A stretch of DNA of 64,000 bases from an uncultured Oceanisphaera sp. Lineage in GTDB: Bacteria; Pseudomonadota; Gammaproteobacteria; Enterobacterales; Aeromonadaceae. A program made the translations under genes and the position numbers. The notes under the pieces were generated by a model that had not been told where the DNA came from, ran no database searches, and worked only from the letters and a program-made list of their open reading frames with translations. Below, one piece after another: positions 52,357 to 61,918 of the stretch; position 1 is the stretch's first letter; each line of letters begins with the position of its first letter. Where the stretch lies: positions 23,797 through 87,796 of the forward strand of contig NZ_CANLZU010000020.1 in the NCBI RefSeq assembly GCF_947495715.1, given 5' to 3'.

Positions 52357-54345
52357 TTCCACGGGTTTTCCCTTCAACAGCTTGCGCACCCAGTGTCGGT
52401 TGGGGTTAAGCACCGCCAATTGCCCCTGGGACAGCGGGTAAGGCTCATCCAGCAACTGGGCGGTGATAAGCTCGGCCAGCAAGGGCGCCGAGCACAGGCC
52501 GCGCGAACCCAAGCCGGACATCACAAAGAGCCCGGCATGATCGTCCGCCAGCGGCAAAGCTTCCCATTTTCGGCGTGGCATCAGGGCATATTGCGTTAGT
52601 TGAGCGGCCTTGTCCGGCGCGGCGCCGGCCAGTGGCAGGTGATCGCGACAGGCGGCGCGCACACTCACCCGGCCGGCGCCCGCCCTGGGCGTCAAATCGT
52701 CCAGATCGGGCAGGGTGCGCACCAGCTTGTGCAGGTTGTCCTGCTCGTCCAGCTCTCGATAATCCAGTGCCGACTGCCTGCGACCATAGCTGGCGCCAAC
52801 GCAATGGGCACCCTGCCAGGCCGGAGTGAGATACCCTTCGTAACAGACCACGGTATTCAGTGGCGCTATGCTGGGGCTGGAAGGCTGATAGTTTACCTGA
52901 CCCCGCACCGGCGACAGCGCCAGTGCCCGGGTTTGCGGCCAGCGGGTTAATTCGTGGCCGTTGGCCAGTACCAGGGTGTCGGCACAAAAAGAGGCACCGT
53001 CGGTGGTGAGGTGCCACTGGCTGTCTTTTCGTGCCAGCTGCTCGACCCGGGTCTGGTAATGACATTCAAGCAGGCCGGTGTTCTGTGCCTCGACCAGCAG
53101 GGCGGCGGTCAGCTCAAAGGGGCAAATCCAGCCGCCCAGCGAATATTCGATGCCGGGCAGATTGGCCGCGATACCGGTACGCGCATTGACCTGCTCGGCG
53201 GTTAAGGGCCGTACCAGGGCGCGGGCAACCGGGCTTGCCAGCAACTTGTCAATTTTCGCGCTGCTCTTGGCGTCGTATGCCAGCTGCACCACGCCACACC
53301 AGTCATGAGTCACATCATGCCGTTCGGCCAAGGTGGGCAAGGTGCGGCGGCCGTACAAAAAGGCCTGCAGGTAGAACTGGCTCAGGTGATCATGATCGCC
53401 GTTGATAAGCGGATACACGGCGGCCTGGCGGTTGCCCGAAGCACCCATCGCCGGTGCCGCATTCTGCTCAAGCAGGGTTACCTTTTGGCCGCGCCGGGTC
53501 AGGGCGTGCGCCAGGGTGGCCCCGGCAATACCGGCCCCTACAATAATGGTGTGCCCAGCCCGACCCGGACGGCGCCAGAACCAGGGCGCAGGGTAGGGGG
53601 CACGGTTATCGCTGCCACGCACACCTGCCAGCATTTCCCGCTTGCGACCAAAGCCCTTGACGCGCGCGACCCTGAAGCCGGCTTCGTTCAGCCCGCGGCG
53701 CACAAAGCCGGCGGCGGTAAAGGTGGCGAGGGTGGCGCCATTGCGCGCCAGACGGGCCAGTTGTGCGAACAGTTGTGGCGTCCACATCTCGGGATTTTTG
53801 CTTGGTGCAAAGCCGTCCAGATACCAGGCATCCACCTTGCCGGCCAGTCCGGCTTCCATCTGCGGCAGCAGTTCGGCCACGTCTCCGAGCCACAAATCCA
53901 GGCACACATCGTCGGCCAGATGCAGCCGATGACAGCCGCCGATGGCGGGCGGATATTCAGCTAACAAACGTTCGCTTAAAATGCTAAGCTCTGGCCATTG
54001 GCCCAGTGCCTGCTGCAGATCGGCGTGGGTAAGCGGAAATTTTTCCACGCTGATCAGGTGCAGGCGTTGGGTGTTACCTTGCGGATGTTGCCGGCGATAG
54101 TCGATAAAGGCCTGCCAGGTGGCCAGCACATTCAGACCGGTGCCAAAGCCGGTTTCGGCCACCACAAACAACGAGCGATCATGGTTAATCCAGCGCTCGG
54201 GCAGGCCATTATGGCCAAGAAACACGTAACGGGTTTCGGCCAGACCGTCGTCATTGGAAAAGTAAACATCGTCGAACGCAGCGGCGACCGGCGTGCCCTG
54301 GTCATTCCAGTCCAGACTCGCGGTTGTAATGAAGTGGGGTGACAC
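52354..54345 (-). CDS. mnmC: Bifunctional tRNA U34 modification enzyme MnmC
   Basis: A 663-aa fusion. The N-terminal SAM methyltransferase (about 1-250; VVAETGFGTGLNVLATW, YLDGFAPSKNPEMW) makes mnm5s2U from nm5s2U; the C-terminal FAD oxidase (from about 268; IIVGAGIAGATLAHALTRRG) removes the carboxymethyl group from cmnm5s2U. The E. coli enzyme has the same domain order and length. Divergent from fabB, as in enterobacteria. Confidence 0.95.
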   Translation of the reverse strand: MSPHFITTASLDWNDQGTPVAAAFDDVYFSNDDGLAETRYVFLGHNGLPERWINHDRSLFVVAETGFGTGLNVLATWQAFIDYRRQHPQGNTQRLHLISVEKFPLTHADLQQALGQWPELSILSERLLAEYPPAIGGCHRLHLADDVCLDLWLGDVAELLPQMEAGLAGKVDAWYLDGFAPSKNPEMWTPQLFAQLARLARNGATLATFTAAGFVRRGLNEAGFRVARVKGFGRKREMLAGVRGSDNRAPYPAPWFWRRPGRAGHTIIVGAGIAGATLAHALTRRGQKVTLLEQNAAPAMGASGNRQAAVYPLINGDHDHLSQFYLQAFLYGRRTLPTLAERHDVTHDWCGVVQLAYDAKSSAKIDKLLASPVARALVRPLTAEQVNARTGIAANLPGIEYSLGGWICPFELTAALLVEAQNTGLLECHYQTRVEQLARKDSQWHLTTDGASFCADTLVLANGHELTRWPQTRALALSPVRGQVNYQPSSPSIAPLNTVVCYEGYLTPAWQGAHCVGASYGRRQSALDYRELDEQDNLHKLVRTLPDLDDLTPRAGAGRVSVRAACRDHLPLAGAAPDKAAQLTQYALMPRRKWEALPLADDHAGLFVMSGLGSRGLCSAPLLAELITAQLLDEPYPLSQGQLAVLNPNRHWVRKLLKGKPVE

Positions 54346-54385
54346 TGAACCTCCGGGGCCGTAAAAACGGTCATTTTATGTGAAA

Positions 54386-54400
54386 GCAGACCAGTTTGAC
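54386..54400 (+). promoter_or_regulatory. Possible FadR half-site before fabB
   Basis: The reverse complement AAACTGGTCTGC resembles half of the FadR operator (ANCTGGTCNGACNNGTT). FadR activates fabB in E. coli. Only one arm matches well and position relative to a promoter is unknown. Confidence 0.3.
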
Positions 54401-54450
54401 CATTTTTTATGGTTAGAATTGGCGGCAAATCAAGACAGTAGGAAAGATAG

Positions 54451-55665
54451 ATGAGAAGAGCAGTCATTACCGGTATCGGCGTGGTATCCAGCATTGGTAA
54501 CAATCAGGAAGAGGTTCTTGCCTCACTCAAGGCGGGCCGCTCCGGTATTAGCTTCTCCCAGCAATTTGCTGATCATAACCTGCGCAGCCAGGTATGGGGG
54601 AACATTAAACTGAACCCGTCCGAGCATATCGACCGTAAAGTCATGCGCTTCATGGGCGATGCGGCGGCCTTTGCCTATCTTTCCATGGAACAGGCGATCG
54701 CCGATGCGGGCCTTGATGAGTCCATGGTTTCCAACGAGCGTACCGGCCTGGTCGCCGGCTCGGGCGGTGCTTCTTCCAAGAACCAGATTGAAGCCTGCGA
54801 CACGCTGCGTGAAAAAGGTGTACGTCGGGTCGGTCCCTATATGGTGCCTCGCACCATGTCCTCGACCGTGTCCGCCTGTCTGGCGACCCCGTTCAAGATC
54901 AAGGGTATCAACTACACCATCAGCTCGGCCTGTGCGACCTCAGCCCACTGTATCGGCCATGCACTGGAACAGATTCAGTTGGGTAAGCAGGACGTCGTGT
55001 TTGCCGGTGGCGGTGAAGAAGTAGACTGGACCCTGGCCCTGCAGTTTGACGCCATGGGCGCGCTGTCCAGCAAATACAACGAGACGCCCGAGTTGGCCTC
55101 CCGTACCTACGATGCGGGCCGTGACGGCTTCGTTATCTCCGGTGGCGGCGGCATGGTGGTGGTGGAAGAGCTGGAGCACGCCCTCAAGCGCGGCGCCAAG
55201 ATCTATGCCGAAATTACCGGTTACGGTGCCACGTCCGACGGTTACGACATGGTGGCTCCGTCCGGTGAAGGCGCGGTTCGCTGCATGCAGCAGGCCATGG
55301 CCACGGCGCCGGCCCCGGTGCAGTACATCAACACCCACGGTACCTCGACTCCGGTGGGTGACGTGAAAGAGCTGGAAGCCATCAACAACCTGTTTGGCGA
55401 CAATGCCCCCTACATCTCCGCCACCAAGGCGATGACCGGCCACGCGCTGGGCGCTGCCGGTGTACATGAAGCGGTCTACTCCTTGCTGATGTTGCAGCAC
55501 GGTTTCATCGCGCCGAGCATCAACGTTACCGAGTTGGACGAGAAGGCGAAGAACCTGCCGATCGTCACCGAGTACAAAGAAGCCGAGCTGGACACCGTTA
55601 TGTCCAACAGCTTCGGTTTTGGCGGCACCAACGCCAGCCTGGTATTCAGCAAGTACAAAGGCTGA
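54451..55665 (+). CDS. fabB: Beta-ketoacyl-ACP synthase I
   Basis: A 404-aa condensing enzyme essential for unsaturated fatty acid elongation. The catalytic Cys-His-His triad lies in [25 protein letters not shown] and [13 protein letters not shown]; the C-terminal NSFGFGGTN is conserved. ATG with AGGAAAG upstream. Followed by a strong terminator. Confidence 0.97.
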   Translation: MRRAVITGIGVVSSIGNNQEEVLASLKAGRSGISFSQQFADHNLRSQVWGNIKLNPSEHIDRKVMRFMGDAAAFAYLSMEQAIADAGLDESMVSNERTGLVAGSGGASSKNQIEACDTLREKGVRRVGPYMVPRTMSSTVSACLATPFKIKGINYTISSACATSAHCIGHALEQIQLGKQDVVFAGGGEEVDWTLALQFDAMGALSSKYNETPELASRTYDAGRDGFVISGGGGMVVVEELEHALKRGAKIYAEITGYGATSDGYDMVAPSGEGAVRCMQQAMATAPAPVQYINTHGTSTPVGDVKELEAINNLFGDNAPYISATKAMTGHALGAAGVHEAVYSLLMLQHGFIAPSINVTELDEKAKNLPIVTEYKEAELDTVMSNSFGFGGTNASLVFSKYKG

Positions 55666-55686
55666 TAGCCGGTTAATACCGCACTA

Positions 55687-55712
55687 AAAAAGGGCGCCTC
55701 GGCGCCCTTTTT
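55687..55712 (+). terminator. Rho-independent terminator of fabB
   Basis: Twelve-base-pair stem AAAAAGGGCGCC/GGCGCCCTTTTT with a 2-base apex, T5 on the plus strand and A5 before it, so it can also stop the convergent pgpB transcript. Confidence 0.92.
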
Positions 55713-55724
55713 GTGCTTCATTTT

Positions 55725-55752
55725 CACGCCTTACGCCTTACGCCTTACGCCT
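55725..55752. repeat. Tandem heptamer TACGCCT, four units
   Basis: CACGCCT followed by three TACGCCT units, running into the pgpB stop codon (last base shared). Related to the heptamer arrays at 11574 and 40120. Confidence 0.8.
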
Positions 55753-56483
55753 CAGCGTTGATCCCAACGAATAAAGGCCCAGGCGCCGAGTATGCCGAAG
55801 GTAGCGCCCAGTACGCTGCTGGCCAGAATATCTACCGGCCAGTGCAGGCCCAACAACAGCCGCGAATAGCAAACGGCGACCGCCCAGGTGGCCAAAGCAC
55901 CAACCAGCCAGGCCGAGCGGCGCCGATACAGCAGCAGCAGGCAATAAAAGGCGGCGATGGTCATGGCGGCGATCGAATGCCCGGACGGGAAAGAATAACT
56001 GACCTCATCCCGCCAGTGCAGCTTGAGCCAGCCCGGCACCTGCCGCTCCGGCAGGCTGCTCAGCCCGTCGGCCAGCCATTGTTCCCGTATTGCGGGTAAC
56101 TGGGCATAAAAGCGGTCGCTGTCGGCGAGTCGTCCTTTTTCGGTCAGCCACAGCACATAGGGACGGGGCTCTTTAAAGTATTGCTTGGCCAGGGTCTTGG
56201 TCACGAAGGCGCTGCCCAGGGCGGCCATCAGGCAGAAGAAGAACATCAGTAGCAGGCCGGGTCTGTGCTTCCAGCGATGCAGCACCAGCAGGCTAAGGCA
56301 GACAAGGGTCATGCCGATACCGATTTTGCCGACCGACAGGGTCAGGCCATAGGCCAGCAGAGCCGGGGTGTCATCCAGATCCAGCAGCGGAAACCAGTGC
56401 CAGTGCCATTGGTAACCCATGCTGGCAATGGCGACCGGCAATATCAGTATTGCCAGTACCGTGAACAGTAACCGTAGTGTCAT
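55752..56483 (-). CDS. pgpB: PAP2 phosphatase, PgpB type
   Basis: A 243-aa integral membrane phosphatase with the three PAP2 motifs: KEPRPYVLWL, PSGHS and SRLLLGLHWPVD. About six membrane segments are present. E. coli PgpB (254 aa) dephosphorylates phosphatidylglycerophosphate and undecaprenyl pyrophosphate and shares the LRSHW/LKLHW stretch before PSGH. Assignment to PgpB rather than another PAP2 protein is fairly secure. Confidence 0.85.
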   Translation of the reverse strand: MTLRLLFTVLAILILPVAIASMGYQWHWHWFPLLDLDDTPALLAYGLTLSVGKIGIGMTLVCLSLLVLHRWKHRPGLLLMFFFCLMAALGSAFVTKTLAKQYFKEPRPYVLWLTEKGRLADSDRFYAQLPAIREQWLADGLSSLPERQVPGWLKLHWRDEVSYSFPSGHSIAAMTIAAFYCLLLLYRRRSAWLVGALATWAVAVCYSRLLLGLHWPVDILASSVLGATFGILGAWAFIRWDQR

Positions 56484-56628
56484 GAAAGAAAGTCGTGTGA
56501 GAGGAAAGCGCCGATTCTAGCAAAACCGCAGGCCGATGGAAGCTGAAGCCTGCCGCAACTCGGGGTACAATGGCCCGCCATTCAGGGAGCTCGTCATGTC
56601 AGGAGCCCGTTATGCAAGGAAAGAGTCG

Positions 56629-57747
56629 ATGAAATTGCTGGCCGATGAAAACATGCCCTTTGTGCAGGAACTGTTTGGTGACCGGGCCGAAGTAGTGACC
56701 TGCCCCGGGCGGGATCTCAGACCCGAGCAGCTGCGTGATGTGGATGTGTTGCTGGTGCGATCCATTACCCGGGTAGATGCGGCGCTGCTGGCCCAGGCCG
56801 AACGGCTGAGCTTTGTGGGTACCGCCACCATTGGTTGCGATCATATCGATACCGACTTGCTGGCCCGGCGCGGCATCGCCTTTGCCAGTGCTCCGGGTTG
56901 CAACAAGGTGGCGGTGGGGGATTATGTGCTGGCGGCCCTGTTGCGAGTGGCCGAGCATAAGGGCTGGGCGCTGCGGGATAAAACCCTGGGCGTAGTGGGT
57001 GTTGGCAATACCGGTTCTGAGGTGGCGGCCCGTGCGCGGGCACTGGGTATGCGGGTGTTATTATGCGATCCGCCTAAAGCGCTACAGAAAACGACAGATT
57101 TTGTCGATCTGGAACAGGCATTGGCCTGCGATATCGTCACTTTTCATGTGCCGCTGACCCGAGAAGGGGAATTCCCAACCTGGCACTTGCTGGATGAGAA
57201 CGCCATTGACCGGCTCAACGGTGACCAAGTACTGATCAACGCCTGCCGGGGAGATGTATGGGACAATCAGGCCCTGCTCGCTCGGCAACAAATGGCCCGG
57301 CAACAGGGCGACGCCCCGCTGACGCTGGTGATGGACGTGTGGGAACATGAACCCGAGGTGCTGGCGCCGCTGGTGCCCCATGTTCTGCTCGCCACGCCGC
57401 ATATTGCCGGCTACAGCCTCGAAGGCAAGGCGAGGGGCACCTTTGCGCTTTATCGGGCCTGGTGCGAACAGCAGCAGCTTGGCATGCAGCTGACTCCCGA
57501 GCAGTTGTTGCCGCCATCGTCTATTGACGCTATTCATCTGCACGAGGCGCCGGATCAGGCGTTGGCGGCACGGCTGGTGCGGCTGGTGTATGACATAGAG
57601 CAGGACGATGCCGCTTTTCGCCAGGCCCTGGGCCAGCCGGGATTTTTCGATCGTTTGCGCAAGCAGTATCCGCAGCGTCGCGAGCTGGGATCGGTGCAAT
57701 TGACGGGGCTGACCGGCAGCGGCGAGGCACTGGGTTTTAAAGTATGA
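56629..57747 (+). CDS. pdxB: Erythronate-4-phosphate dehydrogenase
   Basis: A 373-aa D-2-hydroxyacid dehydrogenase of pyridoxal phosphate synthesis. It starts with MKLLADENMPFVQELFG; AAGGA lies 8 bases before this ATG, and the upstream extension to 56536 is not supported. NAD-binding GVVGVGNTGSEVAARA and the catalytic Arg/Glu/His in NACRGDVWDN, DVWEHEP and TPHIAGYS are intact, with a C-terminal dimerisation region. Confidence 0.94.
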   Translation: MKLLADENMPFVQELFGDRAEVVTCPGRDLRPEQLRDVDVLLVRSITRVDAALLAQAERLSFVGTATIGCDHIDTDLLARRGIAFASAPGCNKVAVGDYVLAALLRVAEHKGWALRDKTLGVVGVGNTGSEVAARARALGMRVLLCDPPKALQKTTDFVDLEQALACDIVTFHVPLTREGEFPTWHLLDENAIDRLNGDQVLINACRGDVWDNQALLARQQMARQQGDAPLTLVMDVWEHEPEVLAPLVPHVLLATPHIAGYSLEGKARGTFALYRAWCEQQQLGMQLTPEQLLPPSSIDAIHLHEAPDQALAARLVRLVYDIEQDDAAFRQALGQPGFFDRLRKQYPQRRELGSVQLTGLTGSGEALGFKV

Positions 57748-57891
57748 AGGCCGGGTGCCGATAGCCCCTTATATTGAGAAAGCAGACAGACAAGTTCCTA
57801 TTGGCACTGTTTTTTTCTACACTGGTGCTAAAGCACGCCTCTACCGCCGGACGATACGGTTCCGAGTCAGGAAAAGGATACAAGAGAAATC

Positions 57892-59889
57892 ATGAAACGA
57901 TTCAGACCCCATATCGGTTTTGGTCTGGCTGGGTGGCTGGCCTGCTCCGTCTCTGCTGTTGCGCAAGGCGAATTTTATATCGAGCTGCGAGGCCCGGAAT
58001 CTTCGTCTTCGGCACCTGCCGCCGCGGCCCCGGTTCAACCGCCTGTCGCTCAGCCGGTGGCCAGCCCCGGCCGTTACGGGCCGGTACGCAGCACCGATAC
58101 CCTCTGGGCCATTGCCGCCCGGTATACCCGGGCACCGGTGACCGTGCAGCAGACCATGGTGGCGCTTTACCACCTCAACCCCCAGGCGTTTGTTCGTGGC
58201 AATATCAATTATCTGCAGCGCGGCGCGCGCTTGCGGCTGCCGACCGAATCTCAGGCCCGACAGCGCTCGCCGCGCGATGCCGAGGCCGAATTTCGCCGTT
58301 TAAGCCGGCAGGGTAACCGCAGCGCCACGCGTGCCGCCACGGCACCCAAGCCTGTCACCACGGTATCCAAGCCTGCCGCCAAACCCCAGGCGGTGGCACA
58401 GGTCAAGCCCAAGGCCACGCCGGCGACACCGGTGGCGAGCAAACCGGCCGCCCCGGTGACGGAGCCGCCGCCGGTGGCCGCCCGTCCCCCGGTTCCGTCC
58501 TCCGAGGCCAGGCCCGCTGCTCCGGCTGAAAACACCGCTGCCGAAACACCGGCAGCGATGCCGCCGGAAAGTGCGTCTTCCGGGCTGACAACGCCCAAGG
58601 CCGCCACGGCACCGTCCGTTGCCGCGGCGCCGGCCATGGCGGATCCCGCGCGGGCCGAAGAGATGGCGCTGGCCAGGTTGCAGTTGCAACTGATGGATGA
58701 GTTGCGTGAACAGGTGGCAATGTCCAATGAGCAGCTGGCGAACCTGGCGGACAATAACCAGGCGCTGCGGCAACGTCTTACCCGGTTAACCGCCGAGGTG
58801 GAAGAACTGAAGCAGGACAGGACCGCCGATGCTGCGCCCGAATCTGTACCCAGTCGAGCCGGCATCAGTAATGAATTGTTGTCCAATCCGCTGAATCTGG
58901 CGCTGATCCTGACCTTGCCGGCCATGTTGCTGCTGGCGCTGTTTACCCTGTGGTGGCGCAGGCGCGTACGGCGAGAGCTGGCCGAGCAGGAGCAGGAATG
59001 GTCCGAGAACTCGGCGGCGATGATGGACGACGAGCGTAACGAGTTTGACGAGCTGTTCGCGGCCGAGTCTGAGCCCGAGCCGACGGCGGCCGGCGAGCCT
59101 GATGCGGCCCCGCCGGTGCAGGAAATTGACGAAGATGCCTTCGCGCGTTTCCTCGAAGAGCAGCAGTTGATGGAAGAGCAGGAAGCCGAGCATCAGCAGC
59201 CGGCGCCTGAAGAGGTGTCTGAAGCCGGCTTCGATGATGACGTTGCGCTGGCAGACACGCTCAATCGGGCCGCTGCCGAGGATGTCGCCGAAGATGTGCT
59301 GTTTGAAGACGAGATGGCGGTCGACGACAAGGAGTCGGCCGCTCAGGTATCCAACGACGACATCGACGATCTGCTGTTTGAAGACGAGATGGCGGCCGAC
59401 GACAAGGAGTCGGCCGATCAGGTATCCAACGACAATATCGACGATCTGCTGTTTGAAGATGAAATGGCGGTCGACGACAAGGAGTCGGCCGATCAGGCAT
59501 CCAATGACAACATCGACGATCTGCTGTTCAATCCCGAGCCGGCAGTGTCGCCCGAGCCTGCATCACCGCGACCGGCTGCCGACAACGGTTTTGTTTCGGT
59601 CGATGACTTGATGGCTGAGGCGGATCTGAGTGACGAATCGGGTCGTGACTTCGAGCGTAAACTGGATCTGGAGCTGGACGACTATGCCGATGTGCTCGGC
59701 CAGGGGCAGAATGTGGATATCGACCTCGATGAGGGAGGTATGGGCGCACAACTGGATCTGGCCCGGGCCTATATCGAAATCGATGATATCGACAGTGCCC
59801 GTGAACTGCTGAACGAGGCACTGGAGCGCGGCAATGCAGAGCAGCAGCGCGATGCGAAGAAGCTGTTGCAGCGGTTGGCCAAGCGCTGA
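57892..59889 (+). CDS. fimV: FimV/HubP-type polar hub protein
   Basis: A 665-aa inner-membrane protein that organises cell-pole components in related bacteria. Signal peptide, N-terminal FimV domain with LysM-like region (TDTLWAIAARYTR...RGNINYLQRGARL), long Ala/Pro-rich linker, coiled coil (about 255-310), one membrane helix (about 325-345), then an acidic cytoplasmic domain with three 25-residue repeats and the C-terminal FimV motif (LDLARAYIEIDDIDSARELL). Acidic repeats near LFEDEMA are typical of HubP. Terminator-like hairpin follows. Confidence 0.9.
   Translation: MKRFRPHIGFGLAGWLACSVSAVAQGEFYIELRGPESSSSAPAAAAPVQPPVAQPVASPGRYGPVRSTDTLWAIAARYTRAPVTVQQTMVALYHLNPQAFVRGNINYLQRGARLRLPTESQARQRSPRDAEAEFRRLSRQGNRSATRAATAPKPVTTVSKPAAKPQAVAQVKPKATPATPVASKPAAPVTEPPPVAARPPVPSSEARPAAPAENTAAETPAAMPPESASSGLTTPKAATAPSVAAAPAMADPARAEEMALARLQLQLMDELREQVAMSNEQLANLADNNQALRQRLTRLTAEVEELKQDRTADAAPESVPSRAGISNELLSNPLNLALILTLPAMLLLALFTLWWRRRVRRELAEQEQEWSENSAAMMDDERNEFDELFAAESEPEPTAAGEPDAAPPVQEIDEDAFARFLEEQQLMEEQEAEHQQPAPEEVSEAGFDDDVALADTLNRAAAEDVAEDVLFEDEMAVDDKESAAQVSNDDIDDLLFEDEMAADDKESADQVSNDNIDDLLFEDEMAVDDKESADQASNDNIDDLLFNPEPAVSPEPASPRPAADNGFVSVDDLMAEADLSDESGRDFERKLDLELDDYADVLGQGQNVDIDLDEGGMGAQLDLARAYIEIDDIDSARELLNEALERGNAEQQRDAKKLLQRLAKR
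59293..59517 (+). repeat. Three 75-bp in-frame tandem repeats within fimV
   Basis: Units at 59293, 59368 and 59443 each encode 25 residues of the form LLFEDEMAVDDKESADQVSN plus DNIDD. DNA identity between units is very high (few silent or conservative changes), indicating recent expansion. A partial fourth unit (DLLF) follows. Confidence 0.92.
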
Positions 59890-59898
59890 TTTCCTTTC

Positions 59899-59921
59899 AC
59901 CGGCCTCGTTCCGAGGCCGGT
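59899..59921 (+). terminator. Hairpin between fimV and truA
   Basis: Ten-base-pair perfect stem ACCGGCCTCG/CGAGGCCGGT with a TTC loop, followed by TCTTC. Probable terminator for fimV. Confidence 0.65.
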
Positions 59922-59980
59922 TCTTCAAATTGACTCGGTAACGGGTATAATTGCCGTCCTTTTTACCCTTGGAACTGAAT

Positions 59981-60775
59981 ATGCGCATTGCCCTTGGCAT
60001 CGAGTATGACGGCAGCCGTTATTATGGCTGGCAACGGCAACGAGAAGTCCCCAGCGTGCAGGCTGAGGTGGAGAAAGCCCTGTCCAAAATTGCCGATCAT
60101 CCGATTAGCATTCAGTGTGCCGGCCGTACCGATGCCGGAGTGCACGGTACCGGTCAGGTGGTGCACTTCGATACCCATGCGGATCGGCAGGCCGGCGCCT
60201 GGACCCTGGGCATGAATGCCAATCTGCCGTCCGATATTGCGGTGCGGTGGGTCAAGACGATGAATGACGACTTTCATGCACGCTTCAGCGCCACCGCCCG
60301 TCGCTATCGCTACATCATCTTCAACCACAACATGCGGCCCGCCATTCATGGCAGCGGTGTCAGTCATTATGTGGGTGATATCGATGCGCAGAAGATGCAT
60401 GAGGCGGGTCAGTGCCTGCTGGGAGAGCACGACTTTACCTCTTTTCGTGCCGTGCAGTGCCAGTCGCACAGCCCTCATCGCAACATCATGCAGCTGAAGG
60501 TAGAGCGCTATGGTCATTATGTGGTGCTCGACATCAAGGCCAACGCCTTCGTACACCACATGGTGCGCAATATCACCGGCACCCTGTTGAAGGTGGGCAT
60601 GGGAGAGGAAAGCGTCTCCTGGGTGCAACAGGTGCTGGACGGGCGCGATCGCAACCTGGCCGGGCCCACCGCCAAGGCGGGCGGGCTTTATCTGGTGGCG
60701 GTCGATTACCCGGAACACCATGGCTTGCCGGACGCACCGCCAGGACCATTATGGCTACCGGATCAACTGCGCTGA
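59981..60775 (+). CDS. truA: tRNA pseudouridine(38-40) synthase
   Basis: A 264-aa pseudouridine synthase acting on the tRNA anticodon arm. Catalytic aspartate in [26 protein letters not shown] and [11 protein letters not shown] are conserved. The ATG at 59981 gives [12 protein letters not shown], the family N-terminus. The 279 bases to accD hold no gene, only repeated GCAATAAC motifs near 60997-61040. Confidence 0.95.
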   Translation: MRIALGIEYDGSRYYGWQRQREVPSVQAEVEKALSKIADHPISIQCAGRTDAGVHGTGQVVHFDTHADRQAGAWTLGMNANLPSDIAVRWVKTMNDDFHARFSATARRYRYIIFNHNMRPAIHGSGVSHYVGDIDAQKMHEAGQCLLGEHDFTSFRAVQCQSHSPHRNIMQLKVERYGHYVVLDIKANAFVHHMVRNITGTLLKVGMGEESVSWVQQVLDGRDRNLAGPTAKAGGLYLVAVDYPEHHGLPDAPPGPLWLPDQLR

Positions 60776-61054
60776 TTGGGGCAGAAACAGTAGCAACAGG
60801 CTTAAGTTTTTTATCAACGAGCATGCAGATATATGGTTTAATGCCAGCCATAACGCCTCGGGCGCCGCGAGTAAAAGCGCCCGGCAGCCGGGCTGGAGAG
60901 GGCAGGGCAGGGGCGAACAGCACCGGGCATCGGTGATGGTCGGCCCATACCGCTGGCCCAACCTGACCAGACTGCATGATAACGATGCAATTGTTTTGCA
61001 ATAACCAGGCAGCGTCAACGCTGCAATAACGATGCAATAACGCTAAGGATTTCC

Positions 61055-61918
61055 ATGAGTTGGCTTGAGAAAATTCTTCCCAAGAATAAGAACATCGGTG
61101 TTCGTCGTCATAACATTCCGGAAGGGGTCTGGACCAAGTGCGCCAATTGCGAGCAGGTATTGTACCGTGCCGAATTGGATCGCAATCTGGAAGTCTGTCC
61201 CAAGTGCGATCATCACATGCGCATTGGCAGCCGGGCACGACTGGACAAGTTTCTCGATCAGGATGGCCGGGTCGAGCTGGGTGCCGAACTCGAGCCTCAG
61301 GATGTGCTCAAGTTCAAGGACTCCAAGAAATACAAGGACAGGATCAGCGCCGCCCAGAAAAGCAGCAATGAAACCGACGCCATGGTGGTGATGACCGGTA
61401 CCCTCAAGGGTCTGCCGGTAGCCGCCTGTGCCTTCGAATTCTCCTTTATGGGGGGTTCCATGGCCTCGGTGGTGGGGGCACGCTTTATCAAGGCGGTCGA
61501 TGCCTGTATCGCGGAAAACCGGGCCCTGGTGTGTTTCTCCGCCTCCGGTGGCGCACGCATGCAGGAAGCCCTGTTCTCGCTGATGCAGATGGCCAAGACC
61601 AGTGCGGCGCTCAATCGTTTGTCACAGGCCGGTCTGCCGTATATTTCGGTGCTGACCGATCCGACCATGGGGGGCGTATCCGCCAGTCTGGCGATGCTGG
61701 GTGACGTGAACGTCGGTGAGCCCAAGGCCCTGATCGGCTTTGCCGGTCCGCGCGTGATTGAACAGACAGTACGGGAAAAACTGCCCGAAGGTTTCCAGCG
61801 CAGCGAATTCCTGCTGGAGCATGGTGCCATCGACATGATCGTCGACCGTCGTGAAATGCGCGACAAACTGGCCGGCCTCATCGGCAAGCTGATGAATCAG
61901 GAGCCGGCAGCGGTCTGA
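61055..61918 (+). CDS. accD: Acetyl-CoA carboxylase carboxyltransferase beta subunit
   Basis: A 287-aa subunit that, with AccA, transfers the carboxyl group from biotin to acetyl-CoA. N-terminal zinc ribbon (CANC...CPKC) and crotonase-like core ([42 protein letters not shown]). The stop overlaps folC by one base. Confidence 0.96.
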   Translation: MSWLEKILPKNKNIGVRRHNIPEGVWTKCANCEQVLYRAELDRNLEVCPKCDHHMRIGSRARLDKFLDQDGRVELGAELEPQDVLKFKDSKKYKDRISAAQKSSNETDAMVVMTGTLKGLPVAACAFEFSFMGGSMASVVGARFIKAVDACIAENRALVCFSASGGARMQEALFSLMQMAKTSAALNRLSQAGLPYISVLTDPTMGGVSASLAMLGDVNVGEPKALIGFAGPRVIEQTVREKLPEGFQRSEFLLEHGAIDMIVDRREMRDKLAGLIGKLMNQEPAAV

